A stretch of 64,000 nt of DNA from assembly GCA_001599935.1 (NCBI GenBank), contig BCIJ01000023.1, forward strand, positions 1 through 64,000. Reading direction: 5' to 3'. Of this stretch, positions 14,130 through 27,423 are shown one piece after another. Each line of letters starts with the position of its first letter. The first letter of the stretch is position 1. The notes under the pieces are model-generated. The model made no database searches and was not told the origin of the DNA. It was given only the letters and a program-made list of their open reading frames with translations. Origin of the DNA: Holtermannia corniformis. Its lineage: Eukaryota; Basidiomycota; Tremellomycetes; Holtermanniales. The position numbers were made by a program, and so were the translations under genes.

Positions 14130-15660
14130 GCCATGGGCAAATCTCTTGAGCAACGTGTGATCCATTGCCCGTCAGAGCTGGCCTACAAGCCGCCGATCTT
14201 GGCTCCAGCGAGTACAGAGATATTTTGTGTGCGGAGGTCACCAATTGCTCCGCGGAGAATGTCTGGATCTGGTCCGTTCGACTGTATGGTCACTTGCTTC
14301 CATCGCACGGACCTGACGAAAATCGCGAGCCGCCAAAGATCGCCACCGACGTCGCCATTACTATCCTTGTAACAGCGAGTCCGTGGTGATCAGCAGTGTT
14401 CTCGACAGCGAGGCGCGTCTGCAGACCTCGAGTGCCAGACGTCGTGAGTCGTTAAGTCGAAAAGTCACAACTCGGCTGGCATGGTAGTGGAGGCATGATT
14501 GCTCTGATGTCGCGGCTCCGCACGGTGCACAGCGTCTTCAAGGATGCCGTCGCACACCTCGCCAAGCAATCGGACTGGTGGAATACCGCAAAAGCTATGG
14601 CTATGCTTCCTTCCGAGAGCCAGCCTGAGATGGTAAGACGATTGGGGTTTGTAGCCGCTCCATCTCCATCACTCTTGGCGCCAATTGGCGTCTCGAGCGA
14701 GTGATGGCCCTCTGCTTATATGACTCATGCAGAAATCTTTCTGAGTGACCTCGACAACTCACTCTTTGCAATTGTACAAGAAAACCCATGCAGATTTTGC
14801 CTCATGGGCATCGCGACGACGAGCTCTTCAAAGCGAGGTGCTGATCACTATAAGATTGACTCTTGTTCATTCTCTGCGAATCGTGTCCACTGACATCCCG
14901 GCCAGGAGTGCATCGTACGCAGACTTGAACTCGGCTGACGATCACTATCGCACTCGACGGCGCTAGCACAGACTCGCTCGTGGATGAGCACGTCGAACAT
15001 ACCGCCAAGTGGGTCAAGAGGGTACGCGTTGCGGTCATCATCGGATAAGGCTGATTTTGAAGATCTGCGAGAAAAAAAGCGTTGTACCTGTCGCGAGACT
15101 GATGCAAGCGACGGCCCGGTGTATGGTGTGCATATGCAGTCAAGATGACGGCTGTTCCCGGCGCAGCCTTGATCACTCGGGTGCGTACTGGTGACACTAG
15201 AGGCTTTCCGCAGGCGCGAGGGTAGTACCCGACTGGTCGTCACAGCTTGGCTAATTCGAGCGAGCTTCCACAGGCAACCTGTCCGCTAGAGAACGGTACC
15301 TATCACAACTGATCACTGCTGTCGGCGTCGCGCTCAGACAACGCCAGGAAAAGTCTCGCCGCGGGACGCACGGCATCATGCGGGTACATCGAGCATTTCG
15401 GACGTGACTCTGGGCAATTCGAACTGAATCTGGGTCCGATGATCTCTGAGACGTGGCATCCTGTTAATGAGGATCATCACACCATTCAGCTCGCCCACCC
15501 AGGGCCGTGTGACTTGAGGCAGCAGGGCGTCACGGGAGCGCTGGAACGAATGGCAACAAGCCAACGAAAAGCTCACGAGCGAGGGATTCAGGATGCCTCA
15601 AAGAACCCCGAACACTCATGTCTGGTCGCCAGACGCCAAGGGCAGCCATCCCTGTAGTCC
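14130..15660 (+). pseudogene. Exon-like remnants resembling genes H and E
   Basis: A segment near 14200-14370 contains SSEYRDILCAEV, similar to SPEDHRDLLYATL of gene H at 26903-27292. A segment starting at 14495 contains MSRLRTVHSVFKDAV, similar to MSVKTLRAVHEYLHALV of gene E at 26125-26886. A third open stretch, about 15390-15657, is helical and charged and reads as protein but matches nothing I can name. The pieces are in different frames. The resemblance to H and E is weaker than that of the two preceding remnants; together they suggest that a whole copy of the module decayed here. Confidence 0.35.
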
Positions 15661-18600
15661 CATGCATGCGGCGGTCCACCAGACCTTCGGCTGGGCTGCG
15701 GGCAAAGGATAGCAGGCACGCATACGTACTGATACCGTTTCACCTTGACACCGCTAAAAAGCGACAAGTACAGAACATGCGCCACCGTTGGCTGGACATC
15801 GAACTGCGAGTGACTGAAGCAAATGCTACGCGAGTTGCCAATGTTGTCACACAACGCCATGCCGAGCAAAGTACGAGCTCGAGCGTAGCTGCACTTTGCA
15901 GCATAGGCGTGCCGCCGTAATCGGATAAGAGTATGGCGCCGGTGGATGCGGTGCCAGAGCAGGCTTGCTTTCGTCATTGCACCGTCACAGAGACGAGACC
16001 ATCCATAATGGTCGACCGACGCCAGTTGCCACCTCACAGACGGTCCACATAGCACGAACGAGGACTGAAGTCAAGCTACTCACGGGCGGCACGAGGTCCT
16101 CTTCTTGTATCAAGGTCACGAGAACGGGCTGAGTCGAAGTGGTCGAAGCTTGGTGCGAAGGTAACTGCAACGTGCGATTGGACGAGGATAGCAACGAATG
16201 CTGCTGTGGTTGTTAGCCCTTCGACGAAACGGAATCGACAGACGCCAAGGCAGACTCCGCAAGCTCAAGTGGGCGTGACGACAAATCTGAAGTTGTATGC
16301 GGTGAAGCGCGCGATTGAGAATACGAGCATGCGAATACGCGGCACAGATACCTGCCAACCAACTACGTAGCCCGATGTTGTATGGAGGGCCACGAAAGCC
16401 CCGGCATTGCCGAAGCCACCACTTCCACGGAGACAGCCCTTGCTACATGTATGTCGTACATGGCTGGTCTACATCACAGCGCCGTCAGCCGAAACGCTCG
16501 ACGTACCACAGATCTCGTCGGGCACTGTTTACGAGCGGTACGGATGATAATCTTTAGTTGCCACAACAGCTGCCGTCCTCCGGCCTTAAGCTAGGATGCG
16601 GCGACCTTCGCTTAACTTACCCTGGCGGACATAACTGGGCCAGAAAAACGCTGACGGTCCGCAGAGGCCCCCATAGCCTTCATCACCCCGTATCGGCACC
16701 AGAACGCCATTGCGGCGTCTCCCAAGTGTGGATCATCGGGAGAAGTAGCACGGAATATGGGCCTCGGGTCTACATCTACACAGGCTGTAGCGCCAAAGGT
16801 CGAGCACGACATTCACCCGGTTAGACAGGATCAGGCAGGCCAGACACCAAGGAATGGTCGATACCGATCCGTGTCAGGCAACGAGGGTTGCCAACGACTC
16901 GTTAGGATGGTCCAAAGAGCACGCGAGGTATCGAATCGAGCGCGAGGGGACCGTAGCGAGCTGCTCGAGCTTGGTTATTAACCCTGACGAAGTGCGCGAT
17001 ACGATGTCACTGGAGACCGCTCGCCTGGGTACCTACGCATTGTGCAGCGTGGCGTCGCCATGCCCATGCAGTGGTAGGAGGTGGTCTCAGGATCCCGCCA
17101 TTACTTCGCGGAACGCAGCGACGTCTGGCCAAGGAGCGGCGGCTGCATACTACGAGACTTGGCGACAGTATCGTCAAACCCGGACTTGTACCAAGCGGGT
17201 CCTCGGACGTAACAGCGCCTCCAGTGCCCGCACTCGGTCCCTCGTATGACTAAGCACTAGACAGGCAAAGCGAGCTGGGTTACCCGCAACAGATGTTGCA
17301 ATGAATACGGCTGTCCGCAGACAGTCACGGCGCCCAAGTGGGTTGAGCATGTGACGTCTTCGCGGCGAATGCGTCATCAAGCACCAACAGTATACACCGT
17401 GCCAAATATCCGATAAGCTGTTGCCATTGCACAAACCGAGCAAACGACCTGCTCGTTATACGCGCGAAGAGAGTCAAAGGTACACGACAAGTGAGAAGCG
17501 CAGACTTCGTTCGTGGCAGACACACACGCAGCAAAAGCAGGAGACGGACTACTCACGGGCGCTCCCGGTGTACTACTCCTTGTGAATGGACACTAGGGAT
17601 TGGCCGACGTGGCTTGGTGCGGAGTTGACGCAACGTGAAGGCTGAGTCGTGGGATATTGATGCTGCTCTAGGAGTCAGGTCCCGTGCAGACACCAAGAGA
17701 GTCCACTCACAACCAGTGCAACCCGACCACCATAATAATTCCTGCTGCCCTGGACCGGGGCCTAAGCCTGTGAGAACATGGTAACCTTGGATCGCTGTTG
17801 AGACGAGGTTTGGCCATGCTGTGAGTGCTGCAGAGACCATGGCGATTTCGCAGATGTAAAGTCTCGGATGTCACGCAAGGAGGGTATCACGCAGGGTGTC
17901 ATTTGTTGACCTGACACGAGCTGCGGCGCATTAAACTTCACTGCGGCAATCCTGGCTGCGCGAAAAAGACCCACTCTTCCTCTTCGCAGTGCTCTCAGCC
18001 CTGTTCGCCGAGGCATACGTTCTTGTTGCGATACCGATGTAGAGCGACGCGTTGCTGCGGGCGTGGAACGGAAGGCGTATGGTCGAGTTTTCGGGGTTCT
18101 GACACTATAAAGAGTATGATCAGCACTGACCAGTCGACACCGTCGAAATCTCGCAGACAAACTCACCATGTGCTAAACTGACACCAAACAGGCTTGTCCC
18201 ACACCGAAGCACACACCCGTCGCGCAGATGGACCTCCGCTCCGTCCTGCAGTAGTACTGGGAGATGTTGGGATCTTGGGCGACGTCAACAGGTTATCCAA
18301 CTTGGAGTCAACACTATCGCGCGGGCGTAAGTCCAAACAGAAAGCGGTAAGAATAGGCTCCTCTATGGAACTGATCATAGGCATGCGAATTTTAGCCGCT
18401 TAAATTACCTCGACTCGCGGGCTAGTGCATTATAGAGCCTCTAAAAAGCGTTCTGCAGTGGTCGTTTTGTTGCATCGAGGCTCGCCCGAGCTAATGTAGT
18501 TTCGTGCTGCCTGCCGATGACACTAATAACGCCGCTGCTAACGCCAGAGAGCTCTCCACTCAACACGCGGAGGTGAGGGAAGCTGACGAGGACGCACGCG

Positions 18601-21480
18601 CCGGCTTGACCGACGCGACAAGGACAAGTCGGTCAGTTTGCGTCTCCTTGCCCTGATCTTCCGGTAGCAGCTCGGTGGAGGTGCGGAAGGATCATGGTGG
18701 TCGTCTGTTGTGAGTGATTCGAGAGGATAGAGTGATTCGAGAGTATAATTAGCACCACTTTCAGTCTCTTCGAACATCGCGACTGCCAAGTCTCAAAGCC
18801 CGTTTTGACCGTTTCTGTCGCTTGCACTGTGTCGGCCGAGGTCGTAGCTTGCTTACAAGCCGAGGAAGAGCCAGCATCAGCTGACAAGGATGGTCAGCGC
18901 GGTCCCGATGCCGGCGCACGCCGCGCAAGCCCAGCGACCTCGATCCACTCATAAAGGCAAGCGATCTTGCCCTTAACGGGTACCGCGGCTCAAGTGGATG
19001 CCGCAGAGTGGAACGAGTCGTACACCCTCTGCGGGCTTATAGTGGCAACCACGGGTCTTCCACTGCGATTATTCATGAGCAATATCGAGTGATTATGCGC
19101 AACCCGCCCCCTCGCACCGGTGAAGGTCCCTCAGCTTGGCTTCTGCGGCCACGGAACGCGACGAGGCGAGCCACAGGCCATGCTCACGGCAAACAGAATT
19201 GAGGGACGCCGTTGCAGAAGTGCGCCAGATGACACGTATAGCCGCTCACATGGCTGCTGGTGCCGTTTGCCCAGAGAACAAGATTTCACAAGCATAGGAA
19301 CGTCATAGCGGTCGTCGACAGCAAGCTCAACGCAAGCCGCGTTTGCCAAGACCGTCGAGGTCAGGCTAAGCTTGGTAGGAGCTGACGGTCGCCGTCTCTC
19401 GGATCAACGACAAAGCAGGATGAGGGATGCCGGGCAGCCACAGCCGCGGAGCAAAGGACAGAGGCACCACGCCAAGTATGCACAGAGTGTATCCGCCCGT
19501 ACGCGTCACACGACCCGTGCAGTTCGTGTGGGCGTCCCCGTGTTGAAGCTTCAGCAGCCCACTCCAACCCTGACAAAAGTGCCCCAGCTCATAGCGCAAG
19601 CCAAAGTGGGAAAGCAGGCACGACTCGTCGACCCCTAGTAAGGTCGGTGTTCGGCACTATCCTTGCATTTGCTGTTGATCCTCAGACACTCGAAAAGTCC
19701 GCAGAGCAGGCTCACGCCGAGCGACTCGCGTTCCAGGATTATCCGGTGGCCGTGAGTTGCTGACTCAGCCCGAAAGCAAGGTGCACACACATGACACGGC
19801 GGAGTCCAAAGCACAATATACTGACAGCATCGACATCACTCAAGACTTGGCGAGACCGTACAGAGCTGGCGCCCACACTAAATCGCGCAAGCCAGATCTG
19901 AGCCGAGTCATATGCCTGATGACGCCGGCGTAGAGGCGCACATCGCGGGCAGCCCATCGCCTTGCAAAGGGGTGTTCAGCAGCGCAAGATAGTCACTTGA
20001 ACACATGGGAGTCATGCTGGCGAAGTGCGCAGAACGAATGCAAGCGCCGGTGATGATGCCTGCCCGCGTTCCGCAGACGTGACGAGTCCATGACTCGAAA
20101 GCGGCTCTGTGCCTCCGAGTCGGCAACCCGATCACAAACACTCACCAGTAAACGACTCTGTCTCTGGCATCAAGCGGCCTTGCCTGTAGCTTTGTCGGTT
20201 GGCTAGCAAGAGGCGAAGATGCACGGGCAGATTTGGGACGAACGGTGTTAGCGAAGTCGGCTGGCGGTGACTGCTACACGGTTGATGATCGTTCTGGATG
20301 AAGGCGACTAGGTGAGGCGATGTTGCCGAATGTAGAACTTCCGCCGGCGAGGTAGATCCAGTACGGCCTGAACCCTGTAACGTTAGCTGGCCAGTGACAA
20401 CAGCAATCCGGAGACATGGTGCTGTGAGCGTCCGCGTCCGATAGCGACGAGTGTGTTAGCAATGAGCTGCACAACGATGCGGGCGTCGCACAATGCACAG
20501 TGGCATCTCACACGGGATGGGACCAACGTTCAGCGCACCTTCGCCACCATCAGAGGATAGGCAGAGAGCAGCACAGGCGCTGTAGCCCTACTGGCTCCGG
20601 GTTTTGCATACCAGCTCTTGTGATGCGATGGGACGGCGATTGCAGACCTCAACTTGCTTCCCGCAACTGAACGCATGATCATAGGCGAGAAAGGGCCGAG
20701 CTGCTCTGCGATGGGCCGGCACGACGCTAAGCGACTCTAGTCCGAGCATGCAAAACGACTGGCTGCTGCCCACGGCGATGTGAAGATGCCGGCTGTGCCC
20801 TGCTTGCCGAGCACTATCCAGGCCACCGGAACCCAAGGGAGGTAGCCAACTCACATCATAGCCTGACCATCTGTTTAATACGCCGCTTCAAGTCTCAGGA
20901 ATGTCTTTCCGACGTCGATGTGCTGTCAGCAAGGCTGCGAGGGGAAACCGCGGGCTAGGCATCCCTGCAAGATGTAAGCCTTCACCGGATGTTAGGGCGG
21001 ACGTACGGTACAAAGCCAAGCTGACAAGCGGCCGACATCATCACTGACATCACGTCAGCTCACGAGATGCAACATCGATGACTGCAGACGCTCACCCGTG
21101 CTGCCGCACCCTTCCATTTCAGCTCGTTGACCTTGAAATATTGGCTGACATTGACGCGGCTCCAGGGTATTCTAGTCGTCGAGCGGATTTCGACCGTCGT
21201 TGGTCGCAAGCTGGATACCGAGAAGACTGCCGACGCGTCTAAATGATCAGTCCCATCATGAATGGCTCGGACCCAACGTGCAAGGAGCATCTCTGAGAGT
21301 CACACATGCGTAGACCTCACAAGCCGGCCGCACCGACGCAACGCAGTGCGGCCTACACGGCCGGAACACGGGCGGACAGCAGACCGCGTAAAGGTGCTCA
21401 CCGTTAAGCCAGAGCCACTGCAAAGCGAGGTCGTCGATACCGAATTGTCTTGGTTGAAGCAAAGGCGGCGATCAGTCAAA
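15661..21480. other. Subtelomeric DNA, no recognised gene
   Basis: No gene can be defended. Between about 16380 and 17250 a few plus-strand frames look more protein-like than background (for example a helical Thr/Ala-rich stretch at 16382-16560), and so does a basic stretch at 19372-19638. None forms a consistent exon chain, and none carries a motif I recognise. They may be further remnants of the neighbouring gene family. Confidence 0.5.
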
Positions 21481-22262
21481 GGACCACATGCGAACATCAT
21501 GGTCAGACATCAATCGGCATTCTGAAGGCGTGGCACGAATCGAGCTGGGTCGGAGCGGCAGGGAATGATGCTGAAAAGGTGAGTACATCACAGTATGAAC
21601 ATGAGCCAGACGCCTTGCTCCCATCGTTTCTCTCTTCAGTCCGCTCTCAGCCTTGCTCTCACCAGCGCCGTATACCTGACCTCTGATACCCCTCGAACGC
21701 ACGCGGACGCCACGCACGGTACACCTCCAGGTCGAAACTGTGCGAACGCTTGGTGCCGTGCAGGATGCTAGTCGGCGATATCGGGCTCGAGGCCGGGCCG
21801 ATGCACATGGATGATTTTGGCGTTGGAATATGGATCATCTCGCAGCTGACGAGGCCAGGGAAGTCGTATTCGAATGGAGGGATCGGGGGTCGCTCTGGCA
21901 GCTTTGGCCTTTCGGGCTGCACGGTGTCAGCAGCAGTCACTGTTGGAGCCGAGCACTGACCATCTTCTCGTGAATCCACCAATCGAAGCTTGGTTGGAAA
22001 CGCGGTTGCTTATCTGTCTGGGCCGCGGGCTCTTGTTGCCCATGCTCTTCAGACTGCGTCTCGGTGGCTTGCGAGTGGGGTACGTCGACACCCCACGCTC
22101 GGATTCAGGGGTCGGGACAGGCGACGAGCTCGAGCTGGGAGCGGAGACAGGTATCACATCGCGCGTGAGCTCGACACGATGCAGGTCTAGGTCGTTTGGT
22201 GACAGAATGGATGCGCGTGGAGCGAGACGAGCGGATGTGTGGGCTTTGTCGTCGTTGGTCAT
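21480..22262 (-). CDS. Possible Pro/Ser-rich protein (J), frame unresolved
   Basis: An ATG at 22262 opens a clean minus-strand frame of about 100 codons to 21961, Ser/Pro-rich with a basic stretch, ending at a good donor. A good acceptor at 21917 leads into a second strongly protein-like stretch (PERPKLPERPPIPPFEYDFP, then about 50 more residues) that ends at a GTGTAC donor. The splice as read joins the two parts in the wrong frame, so there is either a one-base indel, an unrecognised splice site or a pseudogene. The function is unknown. It lies 653 bp from the end of gene A, on the same strand. Confidence 0.4.
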
Positions 22263-22915
22263 GATTGATAGGTGGCGGTCGCCGCAGACGCCAGTTACCA
22301 TGGCTAGTATAGTCACAGCGATCCTCGCTGAGACACAATGCTGGGCAACAATGGCAGTTGATGGTGCAATGGCACCGGGTCGGCTCGCCTTGAAGTCCGT
22401 GGTCTCTGAAGATAAACGCGGCCGTGGTCGATGGCAACCTCAAAACACAACACACAGACGGGCTTCCTAACGGACTCTACCCTGCTCTCTGGGACTCTAC
22501 CCTGCTCTTTGCAGCTCGGCAGCAAACTATGAACCCTACAACTGTCCGTGATGCGGTTGATGACACCTATTGCTCTGGCTGGACGCCACTTGATTCGGGA
22601 CACTTTGGCCCACTGCGGGTCTGATGAGGCATTGCTGTGCTGCTGGTATCGAGAATCCCGACAATGCGGTGCTTATGAGGTGGGCCAGACTGCACCCAAG
22701 CTGCTGGGCCAGGCTCCATGAGACCATTCGGCATCTCGCAGTACGACAGCTGTGCTGTTAGCAGACGCACGCATAGGTCTAGCAAAGCCGGAGCAAGCTC
22801 GCAGGTAGCGACACCAAGCAAAGTCGCACGTATCAACTTGGATGCATTTCACCGCACTTTCCCGTCTGCAATAAAGCACCGGTCTACCGTCTCGCTACGG
22901 AACTACTGCTCTCTT
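22263..22915. other. Spacer between genes J and A
   Basis: This 653-bp stretch holds no supported gene. It should contain the 3' end signals of gene A and the upstream region of gene J. A 13-14 base direct repeat (GGGACTCTACCCTGCTCT type) occurs twice near 22472-22508. Confidence 0.5.
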
Positions 22916-25198
22916 TCAACGCAATGCTGCTCGGATCAGCGCACGATAGCTGCAAGCCACCCGCTTACCTCTGATCACCGTCTCGCCCCACGTGTTCGGG
23001 CCTAAGTCCCGTCAGCTTTGACCGTCGCGCCAGTGATCGTGCTAGCCGTCACTGACCGTCGTAATGCGCGTCGCCCAGCTTGTGTGCGGTCGGCTTGCAG
23101 TTGTCGTGCGTCGGGTTGCCGACACCCTCTACGGCTTCACACCCCTCTTGACAGTGAATGTGGTACTTGACGTCGACCACGCAGTTGCCGAGGGACTTGT
23201 CGTCTGGCAAATGTTCTGGGATGCTGCATGTTCAGTCCACGTTCAATCCCTCGTTGGAGACTCACATAGTCTTCCCAGCTCTGCTGACGTTCGAGCACAT
23301 CGTATTCTTGTGCGGGCGCCCGTCCATACCGATCAGTGGTCTGCAACAGCCAGGCATTGCACACAGCTGTAGCTGTCAGCACAGTCACAGGTGTGCGGCT
23401 GAACTGACTTTCCACGCCTTGGCAAACTGCAGGTCAGCTCTGGCGACGTCGCCAGATTGCATGGCAGGAGCGTCATGCTTGGCGTAGACCGCGCAGACGC
23501 CTGCATGCGGTAGCTTGAAGAGCACCGTGACGAACAGCGGGCGCAAGCTGCATGAGACTTCGTCCTGCGTGAACAGGTACTGGTCATCGTCAGCAAAATT
23601 GTGCAGAAGCGCGTGGGGAAGACACTCACCTTGCGGTACAAGTCCACCCACAGTGCCCTAATCGCGGCAAACACACTGCCAGGACGCGAACACTCGAGCG
23701 CCTTGTTGAGCAAAACGACAGTCGCAGTCCAGGCGGGTCGAATCTGGTCGAACATCCACGCTCCCTGACCGACTTCGTAGTGGTCAACCAGGGCATTGAT
23801 GACGGTGACGTCGTCAATCAAGTCACGCAAACCGTAGCTGCGCTCGATCAACAGCCGCCATACAATTCACGTATGTACTCACCGAGGGCTGTAGCCTTGC
23901 TGGTTTTTGACAAAGTCAATGCGCGAACCCTTGATCCCGTCGGTACCGCAGTAGACGTCCTTGAGCGACTCGGGCTCAGCTTGCCCGGCTCGTGCGCGAA
24001 GATTGAGGCACATCGCGATCCTCTGCTCCAGCTCCCTGAGACTGATCCGCCGGAAGACCTCCAAGTCTAGCTCGGAAAGCTCGTCGTCTTGCGGAAGGAC
24101 GTAGTCCTCGAGAGAGTTCATGAAGCTCGAGAAATCGACCCGGGGAGCGTTGGGGTTGCCGGCCGGTGCTTCCTGCTGAAGGGACGCGACGAGCCTGGGA
24201 AGGGATGCGAGCCGAAGATCGCTGGCGTGCGGCGAGGGCGGTACTGTGTCAATGTGCCGGCGAGGGATTGGCTTTGGAGCTGGGTGCACTTCAGGGAGCT
24301 GCTACCGTCAGCGCGGACAGAACCCAACACACCTCAACACCACTCACCGGAAAGCGACCGGCTTTCACTGCCATCGAACCCAGTCTCCTCATAGCACCGA
24401 AGACAAACTTGCCGCACAGCGCTCGCCCATTCTCATCGCGCACCGTTCTGTCTTTGTCAGCTAAATCGGAACGTATTCGTCCGGTCGCACGCACCCATAG
24501 CCCTTCGAGCTCTGTAGGTTGGATGACTCCAAAGTGTCGGCAGCGATCGTGACAAGGCGGTTGAGTGCCGGGAACAGCTCCTCATCGACGCATTGGCCGC
24601 CGACGATGCCTGCCAGTGGCGCCTTGCCGCTCGCCGTAATCGCTTGCAGCAGTGCGATCTGACTCTCGGTCATGTCCTTGCGCAGCTTGTTATCCGTCAT
24701 TTTCTTGATCTTGCTCTGGAGGACGTCGATATACTGCGTGTGCTCTTGGCGGCGGATCGCGCCTTCGACGGCAGCGACGGTGTTGCCATCTTCGCAAGTC
24801 CACCCCGCAGCGTCAACTCCATGGAGCTCCTTGAAGTGGTACGCGTACTGGGGTGACCAGCGGAAGATCAAGCTCCAAGCATGGTGCTGCATCGCCGAGG
24901 GTGAGTCGGCCTTGGCCCAGTTGATCCCAGTCCACAGCTGCTCGACACAGTGTTGTCGAAAACCGTGACCAGTGACGTCGACTGGAGCGGGTTGAGTCAA
25001 AGGGAACTGTGTCGACTCGGAGATTTGTGTCTCCGCGTAGTTGATCACGGCGGCTTGACGCTCGGGGTAGCCTGCCAATGTCAGATCACAAAGCTCAGAT
25101 CTGAGACTGCACGTACGTCGTCCGGGAGGAGCTGGTAGCCGCTGTTGGACGGGTCAGAGAGCTGTACCGTGACACCGATTCACACGTACAAATGCCAT
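22916..25198 (-). CDS. Subtelomeric family protein A, unknown function, Cys-rich tail
   Basis: A multi-exon gene encoding about 617 aa if it starts at the ATG at 25198. Consistent exons are 25077-24495, 24447-24348, 24298-23883, 23837-23630, 23579-23409, 23372-23266, 23223-23057, 23001-22969 and 22926-22916; their phases all agree and end in TGA. The first two small exons are less certain, and the donor near 25120 is weak. It is clearly a paralogue of gene B: the last five exons have lengths 171, 107, 167, 33 and 11 nt against 162, 101, 167, 42 and 23 in B, with the same phases. Shared signatures are a Pro...Ala...Trp segment before a donor, LCAMPGCCRPL (B: VCNFPDCGRPL), and LGNCVV followed by spaced Cys and His. 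The tail could bind metal. No signal peptide or membrane segment is seen. I recognise no known family. Confidence 0.8.
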
Positions 25199-25569
25199 GA
25201 CGGGCTGGCTTGACACGGGATACGTGAGAACGACGTTAAGAGCGCGCGAGCCTGGGCAACACCGCATCAGCACAGATTGCTCTGAACGGTACCATCCCAC
25301 GTACGGCCAAGTTATCAGAGTGTTGCTGGATCAACTGTATACTCGGGCTATCGACGGCGCTGCAAGGGGCTCAGAGTCTGCTCAACAAAAGATGTTCGAA
25401 GGTCGAACGATGTACCGCACAGATCACCCCCTATCGCGGAAAGGGGGTGGTCGACACCGATCCGCCTTGAGTGGTGGACCTTGGATAGCATCGCCAAGGC
25501 AAGCCCTTCTTCACAGACATGTCAAAAAGAAAGTATTCCGACGATGGCTTTGAAGGCTTCGGGGATGAG

Positions 25570-26086
25570 CTACTCGTACAGAGTAGGCTCGGGAGGGAGT
25601 ACAGGGGCGGGAACGGTGAAAAGGTCTCCCTCTTGAAGTCCGATGAGGTGGGTAGCCGTGCCGAGTGGGTCCACTGGTACTGATCCAGTGTAGAGTACGC
25701 TGAGAGCGCGTGCACGAAAGCTCTACGCCGAAGTCGGGAACGAGCTCGATGAAACCCGTGTCGAGGTCAGCGATAGGATCAGACCACACCTTGAACAGAG
25801 CTGACGCGGTCTTCACTCACGTCTGTAGCTGGTCCGGCGCCGCTATGTATGTACTCGGCTGCATTCAAGCCATCACGCTGACTTGCTATAGTCTCAGCTA
25901 TCTAGACTCGCCGCTCTCGTCAGCACGGTATACATGATTGCACGGTTCACTGACCAGCTCAGGTCGATCCATCGCTGTCCATCGATGATGCGCTCGTCAA
26001 AGCCGAAATCATCATATTGGTTCGTCCGGCTGTTCCGCAAGCTGTAGCTGACCCTCACCAGGAGGCCCGGCAATCTGTGAGCTCAT
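25570..26086 (-). pseudogene. Fragment related to gene D (I), probably broken
   Basis: Minus-strand stretches read FDERIIDGQRWIDLSW up to a good GTCAGT donor, which parallels the exon of gene D that ends ...VSDLSW at a donor. Downstream, a strongly protein-like stretch (LDTGFIELVPDFGVEL) continues as RARALSVLYTGSVPVDPLG to a stop at 25570, but only after a one-base frame change in a TTT run near 25755. The pieces between do not assemble cleanly. The best reading is a truncated, frame-shifted paralogue of the D family; a real short gene with an unrecognised splice pattern is the alternative. It is divergent from gene E, with about 38 bp between the starts. Confidence 0.35.
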
Positions 26087-26124
26087 GCTGCCGGCCGTCG
26101 CGTAGGCTCACCTTGTAGACCACG

Positions 26125-26886
26125 ATGGGCCAGGATGAGACCGAGGTTGAGGTGAGTTGAGCTACTGCTGACGTCTTGTGCCCCATTGACGGCTTTCAGC
26201 GGCTCAAGCAGCAAGTCTCGTCACTCGAACGCCAGCTCAAACAGGCATCGACCTCTTCCTCCTCAGCGCCGCGGACGGATGCGGATCTTGCCGAGCGTGC
26301 CCGGGAGTCCAGCCTAACCAAAACGCTGACGGCGGAAGCCAAAGACTACGCCAGGCAGCTGGTATGTCGTCTCTCACCAATGCTGGAATGCTCTTATACG
26401 CACAGGCGCGACTGTTGCAGGTGCGAGCGGAAGGAGAAGACGATGACCAAAGCACGCTGCGTATTGCCCTCGACCACATCGAAACGCTTCACTTGTACGC
26501 CGCGCAATACTGGGACGAGCTCCAGGAGTCGGCGGTCTTGATGCGCGACGGGCTCGATGAGTGGGGAAAAGAGCGGGTGCGTCACCCGTCTGCAGGTGTC
26601 AGCGAGCTGACAACCCCAAGGCTATGAGCGTCAAGACGTTGCGGGCTGTGCACGAGTACCTTCATGCGCTCGTGTCCGATGCCGAGAAGTTCAACGGTCT
26701 CGCCGAGGACCTTGGTTCTACCCACCTCACTTTCCTCAGCATGCTCGGCGAGGTCCTCGGGAGTGCCCATGTGAGTCTCCCAAACGCTTTGGAGGACGCC
26801 ACTGACAGCGGCAGGAGCACAAGAAGATCGCTCAGAAGAAGGACGCCCCCGGAGCGACAGAGGACGGCGCGAGCGAATCCGTCTGA
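26125..26886 (+). CDS. Small coiled-coil protein (E), unknown function
   Basis: Five exons joined by four introns of 48, 44, 44 and 44 nt give an uninterrupted 193-aa protein. The total exon length is a multiple of three, and all four introns have GT-AG ends; the clearest carry CTGAC just upstream. The protein starts MGQDETEVE, has a Leu/Gln-rich heptad region (about residues 10-30), a Ser-rich linker and then amphipathic helices rich in Leu, Glu and Asp, and ends in a Lys/Glu-rich tail. It has no signal peptide, membrane segment or catalytic motif. The third to fifth exons resemble gene G (a shared LxD...LxEDxG...KKIA pattern), so E and G are probably paralogues. Its stop is only 16 bp before the start of gene H. 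Confidence 0.7.
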
Positions 26887-26902
26887 CCAGGTCGAGGTTG
26901 AC

Positions 26903-27292
26903 ATGCATCGCATACCATACCGTTTCAGACTGGCTCAGCACGCTGAAGCGTACAGCATACCGGAATTGACACGGAAACTAGCTTGGGTGCTAACCTCACC
27001 GGGCGCCGTGACTCAGCAGAGCGATGCACATGATTGATCTCCTAGCAATCCCTTGCAACTCAGCGGCGCACTCTCTCATACGGATACAACGTTTCTGCCC
27101 TCAGCCCGGAGGACCACCGTGATCTCCTCTATGCTACCCTCACTACGCAAGTCTTCGGCGTCCTCGACGATTTTGTGCCCTTTGCGCTCGGTCCGCCTAG
27201 TGGATGTCAGTACGCAATTCGGACTGCACGATGAACGGACTTGAACGCCAGTGAGCATGACGCGACCGCGGGTTGTGATGACGGCGAGTTGA
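26903..27292 (+). CDS. Possible small protein (H), unknown function
   Basis: Three exons (26903-26986, 27046-27205, 27252-27292) joined by GT-AG introns of 59 and 46 nt give a 94-aa protein. The phases agree, and an in-frame TAG just before exon 2 requires the first splice. The middle exon is the convincing part (SPEDHRDLLYATLTTQVFG then an aromatic, acidic stretch), because a similar segment recurs in the remnants at about 14200. The first and last exons rest on splice motifs only. It starts 16 bp after gene E, so it could instead be a downstream part of that transcript. The function is unknown. Confidence 0.4.
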
Positions 27293-27423
27293 TCGACCGA
27301 AGATGAGCGAGCTCGGGCGGAAGCGACGGCATACGGCGGGTTGGTCTTGCGCGAGCGAGGTACGCTTCGATTCGAGATGCCGCCCCGTGATACCGGTCGA
27401 CGGCAGCGGTCGGCTGTATACAG

